DNA of 45,025 bases from Ruminococcus sp. (lineage in GTDB: Bacteria > Bacillota > Clostridia > Oscillospirales > Ruminococcaceae). The notes beneath the pieces were generated by a model. That model searched no databases. It was given only the letters and a program-made list of their open reading frames with translations, and was not told where the DNA came from. Position numbers and translations under genes: made by a program. Position 1 is the stretch's first letter; each line of letters opens with the position of its first letter. This document shows, piece by piece, positions 9,394 to 17,937 of the stretch. The stretch covers positions 1 to 45,025 of the forward strand of contig JAFWWU010000027.1 of NCBI GenBank assembly GCA_017523285.1, written 5' to 3'.

Positions 9394-10446
9394 TCATTCT
9401 TTTGGCTGTATTTTTAAGGAATCAATATAATTACAGCAAAGCTCTGACGCTGTTTCTGCTTTATATGCCTGAGCCGCAACGGTAATCCTGTTTTTTCCGC
9501 TGTGTGTAATACTGATTTTTCCGCTTGTACCGAAGAAGTCTTTTTCATTGCAGTTTTCTGTGATAATTTCACGTTTTGCTGTATAGAATCCGGGAACTTC
9601 ATTGCATACTGAGATGAAATCCTTTTCCTGCGACATAAGCGTAATGCACATATATAAAGGGTCAGCAGTAAAACGCTGGAGCGATATTTCTTCAGAACAT
9701 GAAGCAGAATATCTCAGAATACGGCTGTTATGCCTGTCTGCAAGCTCATCGGCGATAAAATGAACGTAATCGGGAAGAACGGGACAGATATTTCTTTTCA
9801 TAAGGCAGACCGCACAGGCAATCATAAGCTTTTCATGGCTGATAAATCCGAGCTTATCGGAATATGCGTTTACAGCAGAGCCGTCTGACGCTACCTGAAA
9901 TGTAAGGGCATCAGAATCGGTAACAAAAAAGCTTTTCCATATGTTTCGAGTTATGCTATTGGCACAGCTTATTGAAGCAGAGGCGAAAAAATCCTTGCCT
10001 GTAATGCTCTGTAAATTTCTCAGATAGAATAAATCAGCCTGATTGAATGATGAAATTTCACCATTTTTATTATTTTTTTCAGAATAACCGAAAAGAAAAT
10101 CGGAAGAAAGAGGCATACCGACGCTGTCAAAGAACGATATAACAAGAGGGTTGATTCTCTTGATGTAGATACCTGCTGTTATATTAAGCTCTTTAATGGT
10201 ATACATAAACGACGGAAGAATACAGTTTTCAAAAATCAGAGCATCATTTCCATGCTCGGCAACGCCTACACTTATGCTGTATGCGCACGATTTATGCTCA
10301 TTGTTACCATATCCGACTGCGATTGTACCCGATTTGAATGGTGCTTTTCTGAAAAAATCCGTTATATCGGAAAAAGACTTGCCGACTGTTTCCTCACATA
10401 TATTATCCCTTAAGCTGAAACCGTATAATTCTCCGTAATAGCTCAT
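9394..10446 (-). CDS. Degenerate phosphohexomutase-like protein (probable pseudoenzyme)
   Basis: No exact family name can be given, but the order of segments follows alpha-D-phosphohexomutases such as GlmM. Numbering from the upstream GTG at 10458 (ATG = residue 5): YYGELYGFSLRD (7-18) sits where YFGTDGIRG is expected. AGIYIKRINP followed by ISFFDSVGMPLS (95-118) matches the active-site loop AGVMITASHNP...IKFFDSDG, but the TASHN phospho-serine motif is lost. VASDGSAVNAYSDKLG (189-204) stands in place of the DGDGDR metal loop, and GKISITHSGKNR (313-324) in place of the GRVLVRPSGTEP phosphate loop. At about 350 residues it is some 100 shorter than GlmM. The start is uncertain: AGGAG is one base from the GTG and 13 from the ATG. 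The catalytic residues appear to be gone, so a regulatory or binding role is more likely than catalysis (inference). Confidence 0.6.
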   Translation of the reverse strand: MSYYGELYGFSLRDNICEETVGKSFSDITDFFRKAPFKSGTIAVGYGNNEHKSCAYSISVGVAEHGNDALIFENCILPSFMYTIKELNITAGIYIKRINPLVISFFDSVGMPLSSDFLFGYSEKNNKNGEISSFNQADLFYLRNLQSITGKDFFASASISCANSITRNIWKSFFVTDSDALTFQVASDGSAVNAYSDKLGFISHEKLMIACAVCLMKRNICPVLPDYVHFIADELADRHNSRILRYSASCSEEISLQRFTADPLYMCITLMSQEKDFISVCNEVPGFYTAKREIITENCNEKDFFGTSGKISITHSGKNRITVAAQAYKAETASELCCNYIDSLKIQPKE

Positions 10447-10507
10447 AAATAATTTCACACTCCTAAAGCTTTATGTATAGCTTTAATATTACCTGAAATA
10501 TCCATTT

Positions 10508-11794
10508 TTATTCCGAATATGTATTTTTCACTCTGAATGATAGCAGAATAAGCGCAAGAAGATTAGGGAATGCCATAAGACTATTGAAAATATCCGATAA
10601 TGTCCATACGGCTTCAAGTGCCGATATTGCACCGAATGCTGTAACAGCTGAAAAAACAATACTGTAAGCTTTTGTTGCTTTACCATTTGTTATAAATCTG
10701 AATGCAGTTTCTCCGCAGTAATACCAGCCAATTATGGTGCAGAATGCGAAAAGTGTAATCGATATAAATATGAAAATATCGGAATATGAGCCGAAAATAA
10801 CTGAAAATGCTTTATTTATGCTGAAATTTTCCGCTTTTGACGTAAGAAGCACAAGTGCTGTAAGGGTACAGCATATTATCGTGTCAAGAAACACTTCAAA
10901 AACGCTCCACATTCCCTGAACGGAGGGAGAGGTGTTTTCGGCTGTTCCGTGCATAATCGGAGAACTGCCAAGCCCTGCCTCATTAGAGAAAATTCCTCTG
11001 CGCAGACCGACAGAAAGAGCTTTTGACATGGTGTATCCGCCTACACCTCCTGCGGCTGATTTAAAGGAAAAAGCCTGCGAAAAAATATCTCTGAACGCTG
11101 AAAAAAGATTTTCTCTGAAAATAATAATCACAGCGATTGAAGAGGCGATATAAACAGAAGTAATAACAGGAATTATTATTCCCGCAACTGTTCCGATACG
11201 TTTCATACCTCCTAAGGTAACGGCAATAACAGCAGTAAATATAATCAATGCAATGTAAATCGGACTGATATTGAAACAGTTACAGCAGGCGATACTGATA
11301 GAGTTTGATTGTACCATTCCACCCATACCGAATGAAGCAAGCAGACAAAATACCGAAAATACCATAGCAAGCCTGCGTGAGCCGAGTCCTTTTTCGATAT
11401 AGCACATAGGGCCGCTGAAACAGGAATTTTTCTCTTTGAAAAGTACGGAAAGATAGTTTTCGCTGTAAACAAGTGCCATTCCGAGAAAGGCTGATACCCA
11501 CATCCAGAAAATACTTCCTGCACCTCCTGCTATAAGAGCCGCCGAAACTCCGACTATATTTCCCGTACCCATTGCAGTTCCGAGCGAGGCACATACCGTT
11601 TTAAGCTGTGAAATACCATTCTGAGCCGATGAATTGTCTTTACGCTTTATTTGTCTGAAAAGAAAAGGGAAAAGCCTGAACTGAATAAATTTCAGCCTGA
11701 ATGTAAAGAATAACCCCGTAAAAAGCAATAAAAACAGCAATCCTGTTCCCCATACGAGCGAGCTGATTTTTTCGAGCAAAAAAATAACCGACAT
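10508..11794 (-). CDS. Alanine/glycine:sodium symporter (AGCS family)
   Basis: Secondary transporter that imports alanine or glycine with Na+. The 428-residue polytopic protein has about eleven hydrophobic segments, the family signature around GTGNIVGVSAAL (residues about 75-86), the GPMCYIEKGLG segment after the third membrane region, and the conserved stretch RRGIFSNEAGLGSSP. Length is at the short end for the family (about 430-480). AAGGAG precedes the ATG. It is followed by the phosphohexomutase-like gene after about 60 bases, so the two may share a transcript. It is divergent from the PH-domain operon at 11873. Confidence 0.9.
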   Translation of the reverse strand: MSVIFLLEKISSLVWGTGLLFLLLFTGLFFTFRLKFIQFRLFPFLFRQIKRKDNSSAQNGISQLKTVCASLGTAMGTGNIVGVSAALIAGGAGSIFWMWVSAFLGMALVYSENYLSVLFKEKNSCFSGPMCYIEKGLGSRRLAMVFSVFCLLASFGMGGMVQSNSISIACCNCFNISPIYIALIIFTAVIAVTLGGMKRIGTVAGIIIPVITSVYIASSIAVIIIFRENLFSAFRDIFSQAFSFKSAAGGVGGYTMSKALSVGLRRGIFSNEAGLGSSPIMHGTAENTSPSVQGMWSVFEVFLDTIICCTLTALVLLTSKAENFSINKAFSVIFGSYSDIFIFISITLFAFCTIIGWYYCGETAFRFITNGKATKAYSIVFSAVTAFGAISALEAVWTLSDIFNSLMAFPNLLALILLSFRVKNTYSE

Positions 11795-11808
11795 TTATTT
11801 ATATCTCC

Positions 11809-11838
11809 TTGAAAAAAAGCATATTAATGTGATATAAT
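11809..11838 (+). promoter_or_regulatory. Promoter for the PH-domain operon
   Basis: TTGAAA (11809-11814), an 18-base spacer and a perfect TATAAT (11833-11838) lie 35 bases ahead of the first gene. Confidence 0.6.
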
Positions 11839-11872
11839 TATTAATATCATCACAAATTAAGGCGGTGGAAGA

Positions 11873-12304
11873 ATGAAAGTGATAAAGGCTGACAGAACTA
11901 TATTGCCGTTAATTCAGCTTATTACTGCGATTATTGCAGCGATGCTGACAATGGCTTCATATAAATTCATATCTATAAGAATTGTTATGCTTATATTCTG
12001 CGGCATATTCTTACTGACGGGAGCATTTCTTGTTTTATTCTATCTTCCGCTATGGTTCAGACGTCTGCAATACAGTATAACAAATGAAACAGTAACGAAA
12101 AGAAGCGGTGTTTTTTTCACTACCGAGCGTACTGTACGTTTTTCTTCTGTACAGTTTGCAGATATAGTGTCATTTCCGTTTTCAAAATTTACAGGACTGA
12201 ATTTTATAATACTTAGTGCATACGGCGGAAAAATTGCGCTTTTGTTCCTTAAGGAGCAGGATAAAAAAACATTATTGAAAAATATCGGCAGAGATTATTG
12301 CTGA
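11873..12304 (+). CDS. Membrane protein with bacterial PH domain (YdbS-like)
   Basis: Two membrane segments (about residues 10-30 and 36-58) are followed by a bacterial PH domain (bPH2, formerly DUF304), seen as the pattern LQYSITNETVTKRSGVFF followed by ERTVRFSSVQFADI. The 143-residue length and its position just before a larger multi-copy bPH2 protein match the YdbS/YdbT pair of Bacillus. The biochemical role of the family is not settled; YdbS/YdbT have been linked to resistance to some bacteriocins. A GGCGGTGGAAG ribosome binding site precedes the ATG. First gene of a three-gene operon. Confidence 0.82.
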   Translation: MKVIKADRTILPLIQLITAIIAAMLTMASYKFISIRIVMLIFCGIFLLTGAFLVLFYLPLWFRRLQYSITNETVTKRSGVFFTTERTVRFSSVQFADIVSFPFSKFTGLNFIILSAYGGKIALLFLKEQDKKTLLKNIGRDYC

Positions 12305-12315
12305 GGGAGGCTAAT

Positions 12316-13755
12316 TTGTATCACGAACATCCATTGAAGATACTGAAATATTCAGCGAAGAATATATGGCTTCTTGTATTTCCGCTTGTGCGAGGAATAT
12401 GGGCAATGAAGCTTGATGTAAATAAGCTTTATATGTGGCTCAGGGGTGCATGGTTTGATATTCTTGTTGTTATCCTGATTATCCTTTTCGGCTTTGCAAA
12501 GTGGTATTTTTCGAGGATAACATTCGGTGAAAGTGCGGTAATTCATAAAAAGGGGATAATAATCAAATCGCTTAAGATAATTCCCTATGAGAATCTTTCA
12601 GCTTTAACAAGGGAACATTCTTATTATCTCAGACCTTTCAGAGCTGTAAGAGTTTTTACAGATACCTGCGGAGGAATTATGAAAGCCTCGGATATGCGTT
12701 TTCTGCTCAGCTATAAGGTGTGCGCTGAATTTATAAATAAAATTCCCCAGTCAGAGCATGAAAGCGATATTGTATACAGATACAAGCCGAAATTTATACT
12801 TATATTCTTTTTTTCGGCACTTTTTTCAAGCAGCTTTTCTGGAGTTGTCTATATCGGAGCGTTTTTCTTTGAGGGTGGACAGATTGCACAGGATATTATC
12901 CGTACATCACTTGACCGTTTTACCGCTGAGGCTTCAAAATTTCTGATAATGAATATTCCCTATGCTGTACTTACCGTAATTGTAATAATATTCGGGGCAT
13001 GGCTTATATCCTTCATCACAAATATGATAAGATATTCGGGATTTTTTATACGACGTTACAAGCATATCATAAGAATTGAAAGCGGAAGAATAACTCCGAG
13101 AAGATTTTTAATAAGTCAGGATAAGATTAATTATTATTATCTCAGACAAAATCTTTTAATGAAGATATTCCGTGTTATGTCGGTAAATATAAGCTGTTCG
13201 GGCTATGAAACAAAGAAAAACAAGAATTATCCCGTATTTCTTCCGATAGAATCGGGAAGAAAAATAAAATCAGATCTTGAAAATGCGGCAGGAATAAGAT
13301 ATAATCATAAACGACAGTATAAGCCGAAGTTTTCGGGAATATGGAATTATATATGGTTTGCTGTGTTGATTGCGGCAGTTATATTTCCTGTATTCCGTAT
13401 TCTGCCAAGAATTATTCCCGAACTTGATGAGGCGGCAAGTTTTTTTCTGATTATGGCAGAAATACCTGCTATTTGGTTTTTTATCGTAAGAATTGCCGCT
13501 TTGCTGACGAGTGGAGTTACCATTGACGGAGAGCTTATTTATGTGCGTTATTCAAAGCGTTTTGATTTCTACACGATAATAGGCGAAAAAAGCAAGCTTG
13601 TTAAGCTTGATGTCAAGCAGAATTTATTTCAGCGTTATGTATCGCATAAATGTACGGTAAGCTTTTATTTTCATAATGAGATTTCACAGCGTCATTATGT
13701 AAAGGGCTTAAAGCTTGAACAGGCAAAGGAAATTTCAGAAAAATGTTTAAGGTAA
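12316..13755 (+). CDS. Large membrane protein with repeated bacterial PH domains (YdbT-like)
   Basis: Partner of the preceding protein. It has six hydrophobic segments in three pairs, each pair followed by a bPH2-like module (around residues 70-140, 240-310 and 400-475). The frame stays open upstream to 12298, but GGGAGG at 12305-12310 sits five bases before a TTG at 12316, which is the preferred start and removes an overlap with the upstream gene. The product then begins near LYHEHPLKILKYS, resembling the N-terminus of YdbT-type proteins. About 479 residues, the usual size. Function unknown beyond the family. Confidence 0.8.
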   Translation: MYHEHPLKILKYSAKNIWLLVFPLVRGIWAMKLDVNKLYMWLRGAWFDILVVILIILFGFAKWYFSRITFGESAVIHKKGIIIKSLKIIPYENLSALTREHSYYLRPFRAVRVFTDTCGGIMKASDMRFLLSYKVCAEFINKIPQSEHESDIVYRYKPKFILIFFFSALFSSSFSGVVYIGAFFFEGGQIAQDIIRTSLDRFTAEASKFLIMNIPYAVLTVIVIIFGAWLISFITNMIRYSGFFIRRYKHIIRIESGRITPRRFLISQDKINYYYLRQNLLMKIFRVMSVNISCSGYETKKNKNYPVFLPIESGRKIKSDLENAAGIRYNHKRQYKPKFSGIWNYIWFAVLIAAVIFPVFRILPRIIPELDEAASFFLIMAEIPAIWFFIVRIAALLTSGVTIDGELIYVRYSKRFDFYTIIGEKSKLVKLDVKQNLFQRYVSHKCTVSFYFHNEISQRHYVKGLKLEQAKEISEKCLR

Positions 13756-13767
13756 AGGAGTAAATAT

Positions 13768-14376
13768 ATGAAATGCAGTGTATGTTCATCATATCTTGAT
13801 AATGTAGGGGACGGGATGTATTATTGCCCGAGATGCAAAAAAATGTACGGTGAAAATGAAGCTGTAAGAGAAACAAAATATGAATCTGAAAAAACGGATA
13901 ATTATTCCTATGAGGCTGAAAACAGAGAAATGCCCGATGTTTTTGATAACAGCCGTAATCAGTATTACGAGGATACGGGCAGTAATTATTATGATGATAA
14001 GCCTGAGATGATTGATGAAACAAAGCCGCAGAGATATGAAAAATCCGCAAGTGTGTATACGAAAAAAGCAGTTACAGTAAAAAATACATCTGCAAATAAT
14101 ATTAGTATTTCTTCTGCAAAGCAACTGGCAACAATAACGATTATTCTTTTTGTGTGCAGTCTTATATTCAGCATTCTTTCATTGCCATCTTTGATTATTG
14201 CATTCGTGAATGCGAATAAACTGAAGAATCCGCCGCCTGACTGTGAGAATCCTGCTGAATATAAAAAGCATCATAAAACATGTATTACCTGTGCAATAAT
14301 TCAGCTGATTTTTCTGATTGCTAAAATAGTTTTTGCGGTAGGCTATATATACATACTTGAAAGCGCATTACGATAA
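13768..14376 (+). CDS. Zinc-ribbon membrane protein of unknown function
   Basis: The product (202 residues) opens with a small zinc ribbon (C3, C6, C20, C23), continues with an acidic, Tyr/Asn/Glu-rich linker of about 90 residues that is probably disordered, and ends with two membrane segments (about 112-140 and 170-196) flanking a short loop with a few cysteines. This is the common zinc-ribbon/DUF4190-like layout, but I cannot name a family with confidence. It starts 12 bases after the PH-domain gene with a good AAAGGAG site, so it is the third gene of that operon and may act with it at the membrane. Confidence 0.75.
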   Translation: MKCSVCSSYLDNVGDGMYYCPRCKKMYGENEAVRETKYESEKTDNYSYEAENREMPDVFDNSRNQYYEDTGSNYYDDKPEMIDETKPQRYEKSASVYTKKAVTVKNTSANNISISSAKQLATITIILFVCSLIFSILSLPSLIIAFVNANKLKNPPPDCENPAEYKKHHKTCITCAIIQLIFLIAKIVFAVGYIYILESALR

Positions 14377-14420
14377 ATATTTTTTCTGCTTTTGCTTTTA
14401 TAATTGGCATAGCAATAAAA

Positions 14421-14446
14421 AACCGACTGCCCTGTGACAGTCGGTT
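14421..14446. terminator. Bidirectional terminator between convergent genes
   Basis: A 9-bp perfect stem AACCGACTG/CAGTCGGTT with an 8-base loop. It is followed by AATTTTG on the plus strand and by a T-rich run (complement of 14416-14420) on the minus strand, so it can end both the PH-domain operon and the xre gene. Confidence 0.8.
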
Positions 14447-14507
14447 AATTTTGTATATATGATTTTTTGTGGGAGAATAATATCTGCCCCTACGTAAATA
14501 ATATGCA

Positions 14508-14999
14508 TTAAATCTCAAATGTGAAATTTATATCATCCTGATTGATATATTCAGAATAAATTACATGTTTTTTTGAATTTTCGTGTTCATTAGTATATGT
14601 TACATATTTTGCGGTACTGAAAAAAAAGGCTGCTAATATTGCTAATATATTTACTATAATATAAATACCGATAATAATGAGCAAAACTCTAAGAATTATT
14701 TTCCTGTTTCTCTTTTTTCTTGCAAGTTCTTTGGCAAATTGGTCGTTAAGTATTGATAATTGTGATGATATCTGTTCGATATCGGTTTTTGATTCAAGAC
14801 TTTTTTCTGCATTACCGAGCAAATCGCTGACAGGAACTTCAAGCAGCTCTGCTAATTTTTCAAGCATAACTGCATCGGGTACGGAATATCCCTTTTCCCA
14901 TTTTGAAACAGTTTGTCTTACAACATTCATTTCCTGTGCAAGCGTTTCTTGTGTATAGCCTTTTTGCTGACGTAGTTTTTTTATATTATCTCCAAGCAT
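14508..14999 (-). CDS. Xre-family transcriptional regulator with a membrane anchor
   Basis: A Cro/C1-type helix-turn-helix fills residues 5-58 (IKKLRQQKGYTQETLAQEM, then VSKWEKGYSVPD), followed by a coiled linker (about 65-95), one strong membrane segment (about 103-128) and a short C-terminal tail likely outside the cell. Membrane-tethered Xre regulators of this build are common in Clostridia and usually have unknown signals. An AAGGAGG site lies ahead of the ATG, and a promoter (15031-15059) overlaps the leader, where the protein may autoregulate (inference). It is convergent with the zinc-ribbon gene. Confidence 0.88.
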   Translation of the reverse strand: MLGDNIKKLRQQKGYTQETLAQEMNVVRQTVSKWEKGYSVPDAVMLEKLAELLEVPVSDLLGNAEKSLESKTDIEQISSQLSILNDQFAKELARKKRNRKIILRVLLIIIGIYIIVNILAILAAFFFSTAKYVTYTNEHENSKKHVIYSEYINQDDINFTFEI

Positions 15000-15030
15000 T
15001 TTTAAGACCTCCTTAATACCTGTTGTCTAA

Positions 15031-15059
15031 ATTATATGCCAATAATGATTTCGGGTCAA
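15031..15059 (-). promoter_or_regulatory. Promoter of the xre regulator
   Basis: On the minus strand TTGACC (15054-15059), a 17-base spacer and TATAAT (15031-15036) lie about 30 bases before the start codon, with an AAGGAGG site between. Confidence 0.7.
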
Positions 15060-15095
15060 GCAACGCATATTAACATTACGTATTTTCGGGAGTTT

Positions 15096-15641
15096 TCACC
15101 TGTGCGAGTTCTTTTTAAGTAACGGCTTAAGGCGCTTGCGATATAAAATCATAAACGCAGAAATATTGAAATCATATACAACAAAGAATATATTTACGAG
15201 GATAAGCATAAAAGCTCCGCCGTATTTTCCCATTTCATTTATTTCTTCAAGCATTGCTGTAAGTCCTGCAACATAAACCGTAAGATAAAAGAATGCAAGA
15301 ACACATATATTGAATACACTCAGTTTTACAGCATATCGAAGCACAGGAATTTTTATTTTCGATATGAATATTCTCAGAAGCGGATAATGTCCGAAGAACA
15401 TAATGAAAATCAGAGAAGCCTCTTTATCGAATACAACAAAAAGAGAAAGCAGACTTACCGAAAGATAAGTAAGAAAAGCCCATGGAATATTAACCTCATC
15501 TGCGATAATAACCATTACAAGTCCTGCAATCATAGGAAGAACAAGATAAAGCACAGGTATAATTCCGGCAAAAAACATACACATAAGGCATACAGCGGTC
15601 ATTATTCCGCCGAGTGCAACACGATAGCTTAAATTATTCAT
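15096..15641 (-). CDS. Polytopic membrane protein resembling an ECF transporter S component
   Basis: A very hydrophobic protein of about 181 residues with five or six membrane segments and a basic C-terminal tail. The opening LSYRVALGGIMTAVCLMCMF and the alternating helices resemble substrate-binding S components of ECF vitamin/cofactor importers, but no ligand signature or energy-coupling partner was seen nearby, so the call is tentative. The frame remains open to a TTG at 15650; I prefer the ATG at 15641, which overlaps the stop of the dehydrogenase gene and implies translational coupling. Confidence 0.6.
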   Translation of the reverse strand: MNNLSYRVALGGIMTAVCLMCMFFAGIIPVLYLVLPMIAGLVMVIIADEVNIPWAFLTYLSVSLLSLFVVFDKEASLIFIMFFGHYPLLRIFISKIKIPVLRYAVKLSVFNICVLAFFYLTVYVAGLTAMLEEINEMGKYGGAFMLILVNIFFVVYDFNISAFMILYRKRLKPLLKKNSHR

Positions 15642-16395
15642 TGTTATCAAGCTTCTTTTCCTGTATTTTGTATGTTACAGCCGATACGATTTCTTCAGGG
15701 AGAATTCTTGAAGCAATTATGCCTGCTTTTATCATAAATGTCGGAATAATTGTTGTTTTTCCCTTTAATGCACAATCAATCCCATATTTTGCAACCGTAA
15801 CGGGAGATGCAGGCTTTATGCTGAATATAACTCCTGCACGCTTATTGAACTCAGTATCGACAGGTCCGGGGCATAATACGGATATTTTTACCTTTGACCT
15901 GCTTTTTTTCAGCTCTCTTGCAATGGCGAGAGTAAGCCTTACAACGTAATTTTTTGAAGCATAATATGATGAAAGAAGCGGACCGGTGAGAAATCCTGCA
16001 CTTGACGCTACATTCAGGATTGTTCCGCTGTTTTTCTTTTTAAAATCGCGCAGAAAAAGCTTTGTTAGTATATGAAGCGCAACAATATTCACGTTAATCA
16101 TATCAAGCTCATTTTCAAGGTCTGTTTTATCGAATTCACCGAAAATGCCAAAGCCTGCGTTGTTTACAAGCATATCTATATCATGCTTCTGACAGAAACG
16201 GTAAACCTTGAAAACTTCATTTTTATCTGATAGATCGGCAGGAATTGTGTAAACCTTCGTAGGAAGCTCATTTTCAAGCTGAGAAAGAGCCTTTTCATTT
16301 CTTCCTGTAAGAACAAGCTCCCAACCGAGTGAGGCGAGATACTCAGCCATACATTTTCCTATTCCCGATGTTGCTCCTGTGATAAGTGCTTTCAT
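15634..16395 (-). CDS. Short-chain dehydrogenase/reductase (SDR)
   Basis: NAD(P)-dependent oxidoreductase of the classical SDR family, 253 residues. Visible motifs are the cofactor loop TGATSGIG (7-14), NNAGFG in the middle, the catalytic serine strand NVASSAG, the YxxxK pair in YYASK, and the PGPVDTEF segment. The family resembles the DltE/YqjQ type, but the substrate cannot be told from the sequence. An AGGAG-like site lies ahead of the ATG. The next gene, a small membrane protein, overlaps its end by eight bases. Confidence 0.9.
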   Translation of the reverse strand: MKALITGATSGIGKCMAEYLASLGWELVLTGRNEKALSQLENELPTKVYTIPADLSDKNEVFKVYRFCQKHDIDMLVNNAGFGIFGEFDKTDLENELDMINVNIVALHILTKLFLRDFKKKNSGTILNVASSAGFLTGPLLSSYYASKNYVVRLTLAIARELKKSRSKVKISVLCPGPVDTEFNKRAGVIFSIKPASPVTVAKYGIDCALKGKTTIIPTFMIKAGIIASRILPEEIVSAVTYKIQEKKLDNNE

Positions 16396-16517
16396 AATTT
16401 CCTCCGTAATAATATCGTTTTGATTGTGTATTATTAATATTGTACCACAATATGAAAATAAAATCTATAATCTTTTTGTGTTTTTTGTGATAATATGAAA
16501 AAATTTTCTGTAAACTA

Positions 16518-16546
16518 TAGACTTTATTGAAATAATATAGTATAAT
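16518..16546 (+). promoter_or_regulatory. Promoter and hairpin leader of the foldase-like lipoprotein
   Basis: TAGACT (16518-16523), a 17-base spacer and TATAAT (16541-16546). The leader that follows has two successive small hairpins: GGCAGAC/GTCTGCC at 16569-16585 and GAGTGAA/TTCGCTC at 16596-16616. A GGAGG site then precedes the gene. The 243-base gap holds no other gene. Confidence 0.6.
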
Positions 16547-16638
16547 TATAAGGTGTATGAAACCAAGCGGCAGACCTTGTCTGCCCTATAATACAGAGTG
16601 AAGCTTTGTTTCGCTCTTGATATAACGGAGGAATAATA

Positions 16639-17883
16639 ATGAAATCACTTAAAAAGTGTACAAGCTTGATTACATCTGCTGTTCTTGCAGGTTCTATGAT
16701 TACTTCTTGCGGAAATACAAGATATGGTCTTGTTGTTGACGATGAGGAGGTAAGAGCAGGCGTATTTATTTTCTATACAATTTCATCTTACTATGACGCT
16801 GCACAGATTGTTTCTGCACAGGGAACAGACGTAAGCGATGTAAAGAATATTAAAAATGCTGTTATCGATGGCGTTTCTTCAACAGAGTGGATTCAGAACA
16901 AGGCTACTGAATACTGCGAAGATTTTGTTGCTGTAAACAAGAAGTTTGATGAAATCGGTGCAAAGCTCACAACAGAAGAGCTTGACCAGGTTGACGCTAC
17001 AATCGATTACTTCCTTGCATCAAATGCAGAACTTCTCACAAATAACGGTGTAGGCGAAGAATCACTCAGAGAAGTTGTGGAATATGATTTCAAGTGGCAG
17101 TATGTATTTGATTATTACTACGGCTTTGACAGTGAAAATGGTATGAGCGAGGAAGAATTCAAAAAGGATTATGTAGAAAACAACGCTCGTATCAAATATT
17201 TTGCAGTAAGCCTTAAGGATGCTGACGGAAATCTTCTCAAGGGAACAGATAAATCAGCGGCTATTAAAATGGCTAACGACTATGCAAAGAGAATCAACGA
17301 AAAATCAACTGTAATGGCAAGACTTTATGAAATGAATGACGTTATGGAAGAGTATGATGAATACGTTGCAAAGAAGAAGGCTGAGGCAGACGCTGCAAAG
17401 GGCTCAACAACTACAACAACCACAACTACTACAACGACTACACAGTCAGGCGCTGAAACAACAACTACAACAACAAATCCATACAAGAATGAGCTTATTA
17501 TAAACAGAGTTACAGAAACAACCCCTGCCGCAACACAGGCTGACCAGAATAATAATGCAGGTGCAACTACAACAACTACTGCTGCAAGTGTAAACTATGT
17601 TCCTTCAAAGAAGACTAACGAGCATATCTTTACAAAGGCTAAAATGGGTGTTGCTGAAGTTATCGAAGAAGCTGAATCAGTTTATATCATCTTAAAGGCT
17701 GATATCAACGAGAGAATGAACGCTGATGACTTATGGAATGAATCAAGAATTGAATCACTCCAGCTTGAAAAGTATGAAAAGGAATTCGGTGAATTCCTCG
17801 ATACAATTACAAGCAGCTATGAGGTTAAAAAGAATAAGAGCTCATACAAGAGATATGCACCATTCAAGCTTGATTTAAGCTGA
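16639..17883 (+). CDS. Foldase-like (SurA/PrsA-type) lipoprotein with poly-threonine tract
   Basis: Exported lipoprotein, 414 residues. The signal peptide ends in the lipobox ITSC with the lipidated Cys at 24. The region 30-240 is helical and matches the N-terminal chaperone domain of SurA/PrsA foldases (VDDEEVRAGVFIFY, conserved helices, EEFKKDYVENNARIKYFAVS). Where a rotamase domain is expected there is instead a low-complexity linker with twelve consecutive threonines (257-268) and further runs (274-279, 310-314), then a C-terminal helical part rich in E, K and Y. It may assist folding of secreted proteins without prolyl isomerase activity (inference). Own promoter, strong terminator behind. 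Thr-rich linkers recur in other exported proteins here. Confidence 0.72.
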   Translation: MKSLKKCTSLITSAVLAGSMITSCGNTRYGLVVDDEEVRAGVFIFYTISSYYDAAQIVSAQGTDVSDVKNIKNAVIDGVSSTEWIQNKATEYCEDFVAVNKKFDEIGAKLTTEELDQVDATIDYFLASNAELLTNNGVGEESLREVVEYDFKWQYVFDYYYGFDSENGMSEEEFKKDYVENNARIKYFAVSLKDADGNLLKGTDKSAAIKMANDYAKRINEKSTVMARLYEMNDVMEEYDEYVAKKKAEADAAKGSTTTTTTTTTTTTQSGAETTTTTTNPYKNELIINRVTETTPAATQADQNNNAGATTTTTAASVNYVPSKKTNEHIFTKAKMGVAEVIEEAESVYIILKADINERMNADDLWNESRIESLQLEKYEKEFGEFLDTITSSYEVKKNKSSYKRYAPFKLDLS

Positions 17884-17899
17884 TAAAAAGGTAAAATTA

Positions 17900-17933
17900 A
17901 AGCCGTGAAGAATTTTATAATTCTTCACGGCTT
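17900..17933. terminator. Strong rho-independent terminator
   Basis: A perfect 15-bp stem (17900-17914 with 17919-17933), 4-base loop and a T-run. It ends the foldase-like gene and, with a weaker T-run on the other strand, the nth-dtd operon. Confidence 0.9.
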
Positions 17934-17937
17934 TTTG

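Noticed and set aside
13613-14124. Open frames of 145 and 111 codons on the minus strand
   Set aside because: They are antisense to the PH-domain and zinc-ribbon genes, are rich in His/Phe/Tyr/Ile as expected for shadow frames, and lack translation signals.
17408-17476. ACA/ACT-rich tract as a CRISPR or tandem-repeat element
   Set aside because: It is in frame and encodes threonines in a lipoprotein linker with mixed codons; there are no spacers or palindromic repeats.
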